Shown piece after piece: positions 56,845-64,000 of a stretch of DNA of 64,000 nt. The notes under the pieces are model-generated. The model did no database searches. It had not been told where the DNA came from and was given only the letters and a program-made list of their open reading frames with translations. The DNA lies in NCBI GenBank assembly GCA_013407085.1, contig JACCGJ010005462.1, positions 35,308 to 99,307 on the forward strand, given 5' to 3'. The position numbers and the translations under genes were made by a program. This DNA comes from Atriophallophorus winterbourni (taxonomy: Eukaryota; Platyhelminthes; Trematoda; Plagiorchiida; Microphallidae). Every line of letters begins with the position of its first letter. Position 1 is the stretch's first letter.

Positions 56845-59697
56845 TCATTGGTAAACGGGAACACAAGCACGGCAGGATTCTCGCCACTGGTTCCTTTCTT
56901 TTGCCATCACACTGAGTGTTATCAGCCACATATCTTCACGGTCCTTCGGACCCCACCCGGGTAAGCGCGATATTCCCACGATGGCTAGTGGGGCTGTTAG
57001 ACGCTTGAGGGTCTCCCGCCAGGTATTCCTTTGTCCGCCACGGCGAAGTTTCCAATCATGTCCAAAGAGAGCAAAAAGAGCTAGGCGAGGAAGGCGTCGC
57101 TCATCCATACGGAGAACGTGCCCCAGCCATCTCAGCTGGCACATGGATATATGATCTGAGAGTGGCACAGAGCGATCGCCGAGGACTGCCCTCCTGACGT
57201 CATCATTTTTGACTTTCTGTTGCCAGCTTAAACGAGCTATACTCCGCAGGCAGCGATGATCAAATGTCGATAATCGTTGACTATCGGCTTGTCGCAGCGT
57301 CCACGTCTCGCAGCCATACAGTAGAACTGCTCCTACGGTGGCCTGGTACACTCTGCCCTTCAAGCGTAATCCAACATCGCGTCGGCGCCACAGATGCCGT
57401 AGCCCAGCGAAAGCATGGCGTGCTCTTGCAATCCGTGCTGTGATTTCAGCTTCGATATCGCCCCCAGTGGTGATGCAGCTCCCTAGGTAGGTAAATCTGT
57501 CAGTCACTTCCAGTTTATGGTTTTCGATCGTCAACTCAAGTGTTGGGTCTGTCCAATCCTGTAGGAACACTTTGCATTTTGACGGAGAGAAATGTAATCC
57601 ATACAGCGACAACTGATCAACGAGTATATCCAAAGCGCTTTGTATGGCGCAAGCATCCTCTCCGAGGAGAGCAATGTCGTCAGCATAGTCCAGATCCATA
57701 ACTCGTCGACCGGGGAGCAGGTCGATCCCACAATTCGGTAGCTGGGCTGTTGCTGCTTTCATGACATCGTCAATCGCAAAATTAAATAGGAATGGGGAGA
57801 TCGGACATCCTTGACGAACCCCGCAGGAAATGGTTAACTGCTTGGATAAATCACCATAGGCTTTGATTCTGCCGGTGGTGTGGCAGTTCAGCTTCTTGAG
57901 CAGGATTGCGTACTTCGGTGGGACACAATGGCGAATGAGACAGTCCCAGAGAGCGGTTCTGTCATTGGAATCAAAGGCCTCTCGTATGTCAAGAAAGACG
58001 ATAATTGTTGGACGTGCGTATTGGTAATGTTGCTCCAAAATTTGGCGCAGCGTGAAGATTTGGTCCACACACCCGCGTCCTCCTCTGAAACCAGCCTGTT
58101 CTTCTCGATACTCTGCTTCTCGGTAGCTGTTAAGCATGGTCAGGATGATTGATGCAAACAGTTTAGAAACCACCGGTATGAGACTTATACCCCTGTGATT
58201 ACCGCACTCTTTCCTCGACCCTTTCTTGAATACTGGGACGATGGCTGACGCTCCCCACGCGCTGGGTATGGTTTCCTCGTTCCAGATCTTTCCGAAGAGC
58301 ACTGACAGCTCCCTGCACAAAACGTCGACACCTTCAACGAATAGTTCGGCTGGTAGCTCGTCTAAACCAGGGGCCTTGCGTCGTCTAAGCTTCTTTATGT
58401 GTGAGCTGTCTGTCAGCAGTGTCAGTTTAAGGGGGCGCGGAGCGTTACCCTCGTATTTCGGGGATGTCGGGATCCGAAAAGTATCGATAACAGCAGTATT
58501 GTTCGTTTGGATAGTATCGCTAATAAATTTCCATTGTAGTATATCGTGTTTCGAGTTGTACTTTGCGTCTGAACTGGCAGCAGCTTCAGGAACGTTCAGG
58601 ATTATAAGACTACGTCTGTCACGCTCGTTTACTTTCCCAGTGTTCCTGTTTAGTGCCGATTTTACCCGTTCTGACTAGGGTATGTCAACAAAGATACGTG
58701 GCGTGTTTTGTTCACCGTCTTGCAACAAGTATGCAGATAAAAGTACATCTTCTAGTTCTTTTTCACTCTGCAACACTACCTTGAGCAATCTTGGTTTATC
58801 TTGGTGCGGCGCTTTGGGAGCACGAGTCAAGCGGGTCAGGGAAACCGGAGTGATTGTTTTTACACCCATCCTAGTGCACAGTTTCGACCATTTGGTCAAG
58901 TCATGCTGCTGTCTAGTCGAAAATAGTGTCTCAGATGCCTCTGGCACATTGGTACAAATAATGCTAAGCGAAACCTTTTTTGAGGCTGGTTTCTCAAACA
59001 CAACTCTTGAGGAGGACGGCTTTACTTTTGACTCGGTTGTATCGATCTCTTTGGTGTCTTGTAGCAATATTTCAGAATATTTAGTTGCACTAGTGGTGTT
59101 TAAAGGTGAGGTTGAATGTTCTGGAGCCTTCGTTGTTGGCTTGATCAGTAGCTCAATTGAGTTTCTCATTTGTGCAAACTGATTTTCCAGATGTGACAGT
59201 CTACTCTCCATTTCGTTAGGCTCTTCACCAACCGTCAAGTTTTTACTGTTGTTGCGGACATCTTTCTTGGAATGTCTACAGCTAGCACACACATAACAAA
59301 CGGATGGGTATCTCTCATCGTTTACAAGTCTCACGCAATCATCAGTCAAATTCACATCACATGACACGTGTTGGTGAAACCCGCAGAATATGCATTTAAC
59401 CGAAACAGAATCAACGCTTACCGGGTCTTGACACGTGATACAGAGGTCACACTGAATCGCCGTCGCATGAGTACTTCTCACGGTCACAGCTGAATCGATT
59501 TTTTTCTTTGTCGGTGCAGTGGATCTAGTGACACGTACGCACATGTTTGCGGGCTGAACAGGGCTTGCTGGCTGTTCCATAGTGTGTGTGTTGTCGATTG
59601 AATGGTTTGACAGAGCTCGATGGCGAGATTTCGGCATTGAACAATATCCGCGATAACTTGTGAACCACGGAAGATAGGAAACGAAATACGGTATCAA
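56845..59697 (-). pseudogene. Chimeric frame: CR1-type PHD ORF1 joined to RTE/SR2-like RT, one TAG
   Basis: One minus-strand frame of about 951 codons. N-terminal part (59,697-58,676): PHD-like block CDLCITCQDPV..VKCIFCGFHQH..VCYVCASCRHS, a coiled coil (MESRLSHLENQFAQMRNSIE), and a module with SIICTNVPEASETLF and LLKVVLQSEKELEDVLLSAY. A TAG at about 58,675-58,677 follows FVDIP; the CR1 ORF1 at 39.6 kb has DVPW there, so TGG-to-TAG fits. The same frame continues with a second module (SLIILNVPEAAASSD) and at about 58,410 passes into an SR2-like RT: RRRKAPGLDELPAELF, QAGFRGGRGCVDQIFTLRQI, FLDIREAFDSNDR, GVRQGCPISPFLFNFAIDDV, LDYADDIALLGED (intact YADD), YLGSCITTGGDIEAE, RWLGHVLRMDERRLP, ending CRACVPVYQ. 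The RT part has no stops. No endonuclease lies between. It could be a chimeric retrotransposition product or an insertion that landed in frame. Confidence 0.8.
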
Positions 59698-60060
59698 AAC
59701 CTGTATCGCACTGTGATCTTTCCAACGATATCGAAATTCGTAGGATAGTTAGTGTTGGAAAAAACTTTGTACGCGTGAACAAAATGGTATTTCCCGTAAA
59801 AACAGCTAAGTTTGCCGTAATTCAACTTGCACAATCGAAAAGTATGAACTCCGATAGGTATTGTCGAGTGATACACGGAATACTTTAAATGGTATAAATC
59901 CGAGCAGAAGCGACGAAGTTATGACCAAAATTGTCAGAGCAACAAAAATTACGTCCGCACACCAGATAGACAAGAATGATAGTTGTGAAGGTAAAAACGT
60001 AAGTCCATCAATAGTCCATAAATGCTCTTATATCATACACCACCGGTCACTTAAGACAGG
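59698..60060. other. Upstream region of the chimeric frame
   Basis: No coding sequence recognised. It probably holds the 5' UTR of the CR1-type ORF1. From about 59,960 it merges into the right arm of inverted duplication 3. Confidence 0.4.
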
Positions 60061-60344
60061 TTTCCCGGTCCATAACCTCTTCTGAATTTCATAAGATAAA
60101 ACACTAGTAGAGCAACGAAAGGGGAACGAAATTAGGTTCATTGTCAAGCTAGCCAACCGTTAATATCAATTGAAGTGCAAGTATAAGACGCATTTAACAA
60201 GTGTCGTTGTTATCGCTAAAAGAATCAAAGGTTAAGGATTACCTCGGCGTTAACATAGAATAAGCCTACGGTAACATGTTTACCAGAGTCACATATATCA
60301 AAAAGTGTCCCTAAAGGCAGCTGCGAGAAGCAAGTGTTTATCAA

Positions 60345-60520
60345 TTTCTTTTTCGTGATTTAGCCTTGAGAGTGTGTCAGTCAGTCCTCTCCGTGCCGGG
60401 TGGCACATGAGGCGAAGACAACCACACGCCAGGGGTTCCGGTCTGCCGCTGCTTCCGTTGCCGTCTGCACCGTGAATCCTTGTGCATGTAGTTCGCGTTC
60501 TAACGTTCTGCGCCAAGTAA
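60345..60520 (-). mobile_element. LINE-D 3' tail, right-arm-specific insertion
   Basis: The minus strand encodes TWRRTLERELHAQGFTVQTA and FASCATRHGED, nearly identical to 31.95-32.08 kb. On the left arm the corresponding site (about 53,890-53,920, TTTACTCCAAAGGCTGAATC) is uninterrupted. A 5'-truncated insertion of about 150 bp ending GACTGACTGACACAC. No clear target duplication. Confidence 0.8.
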
Positions 60521-60539
60521 AGATGGTTAATTTAAAGAA

Positions 60540-61130
60540 TGTTGAAGTGTTGAGACGCGGACGACTATATATGGAGTAAGTCAACCTTATTTTTGCTGGT
60601 CACCTGCTGCTCGGGAACGTGGTCTCAACAAACAAATTATTTTGAAGACATCGTCCTTCGAAATATTTATCTCAGACCATGCATCGGTGTATGTAAAAAT
60701 TAAGCTTCACCAAGATATAATTCAAATTGATTGGTATACAAAGGATTGATTTCAGTAGAACGTGCAAATTCGTTTTGAAAAGCAATTTCAGAAGTCTGTC
60801 GCAGCCGCCCTCAGCAAACCAGCGCAAAAAGACTCAACCTATGTAAACTTCGAATTAAATAAACAGTGCCCACCCGTATTATCTATTTCCACGTATAAAT
60901 GATAAGCGGTTATATGCATTTAAGGTTGATGTCCTGGACGAAAATATCCCAGTATTTTTAGATGTGCAGTTAAGAATGGGGCAAGCGGTTTGCTAGGCGT
61001 TTCGCAAATGACTATTGCGCCAACATCATCCGCGGTATTCGAGACGCTGCGATGAATGATAACTTTCACGGTATGTTTGATGGAATCAAGATAAAAACAT
61101 CTAAAACCTAACGCGAGAACACATGTACCG
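60540..61130 (+). pseudogene. LINE-A-related remnant, right-arm partner
   Basis: Plus-strand counterpart of 53,330-53,910 with the same endonuclease-end and linker motifs, including CANDYCANIIRGIRDAAMN-like and NFHGMFDGIK, frameshifted throughout. Confidence 0.65.
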
Positions 61131-62302
61131 ACACAAAAATAAGTAAATTTCATTAAAATGTATTGTCCTGACCGACTGAACACAAGTGGTTGATAAATGA
61201 GCTAGCAATTAGTTGATCACTATCGACTACTGCATAACTGCAACAAACTAAAACCAATTAACATCTTTTGGTTTGGTTTTAAAGCTTTCTGAACGGAAGC
61301 TTGTTAATTTCACGAAACTGTAAGAAAAAGATGCATTACAAAATTGTTTGGTTCATTACTGTTCACCATCCAACACCGTCGATTGTCCTTCCCTGTGGAG
61401 TTTCCTACCTAAGTTAAGGCACTGAAATCGTCGAACAGGTCACTACCGGAAGCCGACGAAGCTTAGGTTTAGCAATAATATAATTCCGGTTACGTTTGTA
61501 CGAAGTCTAGTGAAGGCGAGTGACCCGAAATCGCGGCACACTGGAAACTGTGCGCATTACATCGGAATGTACACCAAAACAATGAACACCCCGTGCATGT
61601 ATTAGGTCAACAATGGCCCCACGAATAATTTGGCAAGAACATTCGTGTGCAATACAATGTAGTATATGTGTGTGGTAAGTCTGCATTACCAGGATGGTGT
61701 GCCATATAGAATTCAGATTGTGTTCATAATGCTGTGCTATCGATATAGTGCTGTACTTTGCTTTTGATTGTGATTATTTGCAACAATATTCTTTGTCCTA
61801 TTCTTTACCAATGACAAATAATTTCGACGAACTCTGCTCTTTTATTCGGTCTTAGTAATGTGATAACTTTAGTGCCGCCATATTTAGTGATAGATTTAGA
61901 AATACAACGATTGATGTTACAGTAAGTCCAGTTGGTCATAAAGTCTCTGCTATCCTAAATTGAAAATCCATGTTACTTCGCTGAGCGTTATTCTATGTAT
62001 CTATAAAATCACAAGCCTAAATATAGGCAAGCGCCGCCCAGGCCTAGAAATGAAAATGAGAAAGTAGCAAATATACTCTAGCTTGCATCTGCATTCAGCC
62101 CAGTACCTTCGGTAAATCATTTTACCTAAATGTTACCTATGCAGCATAGAAATACTGCGCAATTGTACATCGCGCACCTGGGCTTGATTAGGCAATTTAG
62201 GCTTTATTGTTGGTCATGGATCCATCGATTTCCACCTCTTCGTTTTCATTATGAAGAAAATGGCCAACTGCCGCTAATACTAGTACTGCCACGAATTTAC
62301 AG

Positions 62303-62328
62303 TCGTGCAGTACATCTATACTGCACGA
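62303..62328 (+). other. Perfect 10-bp hairpin, inverted copy
   Basis: TCGTGCAGTA, loop CATCTA, TACTGCACGA; identical stem to 49,845-49,870 and the same distance from the 123-codon ORF. Confidence 0.6.
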
Positions 62329-62355
62329 ATAACATCATGTCAGCTTGAAGGTTAA

Positions 62356-62727
62356 TTGTTTTCTTTCGTATTCGTCTGTTTGTCCTGTACGGCAGGTGGA
62401 GCTCGTAAGTCCATGATGGCGGTCCACCTAGGGGAAGGAAAACCCTTATCTGAAACTTTCACTGCCTTGTGGCTACATCTAATCATGGAAAAGGCGTCAG
62501 GAGTCAACCTCGAGAAAAAATTCGGGGAAGAATTCCCGTTAGGCAGTTCGAAGTTTATTCAACTTCGTCCTGCCATCTCCTGCGACGGCATCGTTGTCCA
62601 AACGTATCAGACTAGCTTTTACTTGGATTTTAGTGGTGCCTTAGAGAGTAAGCACTTGCTGCATGGGCAACAGCTAGTTCTCCATATTGAACTGCCCTGG
62701 CGTACATCACAACGCACCAGTGGATAG
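62356..62727 (+). CDS. Unrecognised 123-codon ORF, inverted copy 2
   Basis: MFSFVFVCLSCTAGGARKSM to a stop after QRTSG. Internal segments include AVHLGEGKPLSETFTALWLH, LEKKFGEEFPLGSSKFIQL and ALESKHLLHGQQLVLHIEL. The first 13 residues overlap a strong pyrimidine tract ending TACGGCAG, so translation may begin at the MMAVHLGEG methionines or the segment may be a 3' exon. It is followed by about 150 bp of GC-richer DNA, then the 90-bp module and LINE-A endonuclease. No catalytic motif, signal peptide or repeat is evident. Family unknown. Confidence 0.5.
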   Translation: MFSFVFVCLSCTAGGARKSMMAVHLGEGKPLSETFTALWLHLIMEKASGVNLEKKFGEEFPLGSSKFIQLRPAISCDGIVVQTYQTSFYLDFSGALESKHLLHGQQLVLHIELPWRTSQRTSG

Positions 62728-62869
62728 GACACTCCATTCCGCTTCTACGGAAAATAACTCAGGAAGCAGCACATACCGGTTAGAAGCTATGGCCCGCGTG
62801 GCGTAGAGCTCAGCGCCTGGGGCTGCTTTTGACGGTGGGATAAACTTTCAGGTCTCATTGGACGGCTAC

Positions 62870-62955
62870 AGCCCGCCTAAAGCTGGGCAGCCCTCAGTCA
62901 ATAAGGTTCCGTCTCGCCACGGTCTGCTATCCTCATTGGGTGCATGGGGATTAGG
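62870..62955 (+). promoter_or_regulatory. Shared 90-bp module upstream of LINE-A endonuclease
   Basis: GCTGGGCAGCCCTCAGTCAA, then TCGCCACGGTCTGCTATCCT and CATTGGGTGCATGGGGATTA, leading into the endonuclease frame. This is the best-preserved copy of the module. Confidence 0.5.
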
Positions 62956-64000
62956 AATCAACCGACAAGCAGACTGTATTTTTCCGCACCAGCGAATCGA
63001 AATACTAAACAACAAATGTCAGTTCTGAAACTGGGAACCTGGAACGTCCGGTCCATGCTTCCAGGATTTCATGACGACGTCTCGAATATCAGAGGCGTTA
63101 GAAAGTCCGCCGTGATTAACAACGAGCTAAAGAGGCTGAATGTCGACGTGGCTGCCCTACAAGAGACGCGCTTACCCGACACTGGTAAGCTAACAGAAAG
63201 TGATTACACATTCTTTTGGAAAGGAAGAGGTTCCGATGAGCCTCGACTGCATGGAGTTGGGTTTGCCGTGCGAAACGACATATTAAAAGCAACAGAACCG
63301 AGCAGCAGCTGGAGCGAACGGATTTGGACTCTAAATCTGAGGTGCATTACTGGTACCATTACGTTGGTCAACGTTTATGCACCGACGCTCTCTGCGACCC
63401 CTGCTGAAAAAGACGCTTTTTATCATAACCTCACAGCCGTCCTCAAAAACGTGTCACAGAAAAACTGTATAGTGGTATTGGGTGATTTCAATGCCGGAGT
63501 TGGTGCAGATTACGAGTCTTGGCAAAACTGTCTAGGAAGGTTCGGTTTAGGTAAAACCAATGAAAATGGGCAACGCCTTTTAGAATTGTGCACACATTTC
63601 AATCTTTGTGTCAGTAACACTTTCTATCGAACAAAACCACAGCATAAAGTCTCTTGGAAGCATCCTCGCTCTAAGCTTTGGCATCGGCTTGATCTTATTC
63701 TTGTTAAGCGTACTAATATAGGAAGCGTGCTCCTCACCAGATCATATCAAAGCGCAGACTGCGACACTGATCATTCACTGGTCTGTGCAAGACTGAAGCT
63801 TCCCCACACGATATTTCACCGCACTAAATTGTCTGCACAGCCTAAGATAGACGTCACTCGCATGTGCGAACCTAATCTAACTGCGCGATTCGCAAAGGCC
63901 TTCACAGCAGAGTTCAACAAGTCAACCCCACTCGAATCTGCTTCAGAAAACTGGGAATTGATAAAAAGCTGCCTATGCCGAGTCGCACTTTCCACTTTCG
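62945..64000 (+). CDS. LINE-A copy 3: APE endonuclease, open to the window end
   Basis: Plus strand from about MGIRNQPTSRLYFSAPANRN: LKLGTWNVRSMLPGFHDDVS, RLNVDVAALQETRLPDTG (catalytic Glu in QET), SDYTFFWKGRGSDEP, GVGFAVRNDILKATE, TLVNVYAPTLSATPAEKDAF, CIVVLGDFNAGVGADYES (GDFN), HKVSWKHPRSKLWHRLDLIL and CDTDHSLVCARLKLP (SDH-like TDH). All APE endonuclease motifs are present and I see no stop or frameshift up to base 64,000, unlike copy 1 at 45.99-49.24 kb. It is therefore the best candidate for a recently active LINE in the window. The RT lies outside. Confidence 0.85.

Larger units (their letters stand above)
59960..64000 (-). repeat. Large inverted duplication 3, right arm
   Basis: Reverse complement of pieces of 48.18-56.165 kb. 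It lacks the MULE/hammerhead block and LINE-A copy 2 but has a small LINE-D insertion (60,345-60,505) that the left arm lacks. It runs off the window end inside the LINE-A linker. Confidence 0.85.

Noticed and set aside
1..64000. tRNA, rRNA or spliced-leader RNA genes
   Set aside because: No cloverleaf with matching boxes, rRNA core or leader-like donor was recognised by eye; a covariance search could still find one.

Overview
This is eukaryotic, AT-rich, intron-bearing DNA that is almost entirely transposable elements. The repeats are CR1-like LINEs with octamer-type 3' tails, RTE/SR2-like LINEs, a second APE-type LINE family with a C-terminal zinc finger, a Ty3/gypsy fragment, an intron-containing Mutator-like (MULE) element and hammerhead-ribozyme repeats. 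That mix fits a flatworm, most likely a trematode. This is inferred from element families, not from a diagnostic gene, and I cannot name the species. Only one plausible host gene is visible: a small secreted C-type-lectin-like gene at 12.45-13.23 kb with a spliced second exon.

Layout. 1-4.9 kb: a decayed CR1 LINE on the minus strand plus 2 kb of non-coding DNA; the whole block recurs in direct orientation at 14.7-19.7 kb. 5.1-10.7 kb: dispersed repeats and an inverted repeat with arms of about 1 kb (6.15-7.14 and 8.79-9.78 kb) around LINE scraps and two hammerhead-like units. 10.7-14.1 kb: the quietest stretch, with the lectin-like gene. 19.7-25.3 kb: a second inverted duplication whose left arm carries an extra LINE. 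25.5-27.9 kb: a CR1 copy. 28-28.8 kb: a 289-bp tandem repeat. 29.7-30.7 kb: hammerhead-related repeats. 30.9-33.4 kb: an old RTE LINE with a 367-bp LINE tail nested in it (14-bp target-site duplication). 33.7-40.9 kb: CR1 copies, one inserted into another. 41.1-41.2 kb: the best hammerhead ribozyme. 42.1-43.8 kb: gypsy RNase H and integrase. 44-64 kb: a large inverted duplication. Its left arm (about 48.2-56.2 kb) carries a MULE, a hammerhead tandem dimer and an extra LINE. Its right arm (about 60-64 kb, continuing past the window) lacks these but has its own small LINE insertion. Between the arms lies a reading frame that joins a CR1-type PHD ORF1 to an RTE-type reverse transcriptase, broken by one stop codon.

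How it works together: nearly everything is mobile-element debris, and the interest lies in relative timing. Empty sites preserved in opposite arms show which insertions followed the duplications. The least explained items are the dispersed hammerhead family, a 123-codon frame kept almost unchanged in two inverted copies, a module of about 90 bp shared by at least six loci, and the ORF1-RT chimera. No tRNA, rRNA, CRISPR or prokaryotic feature was seen. All identities and boundaries were read by eye.
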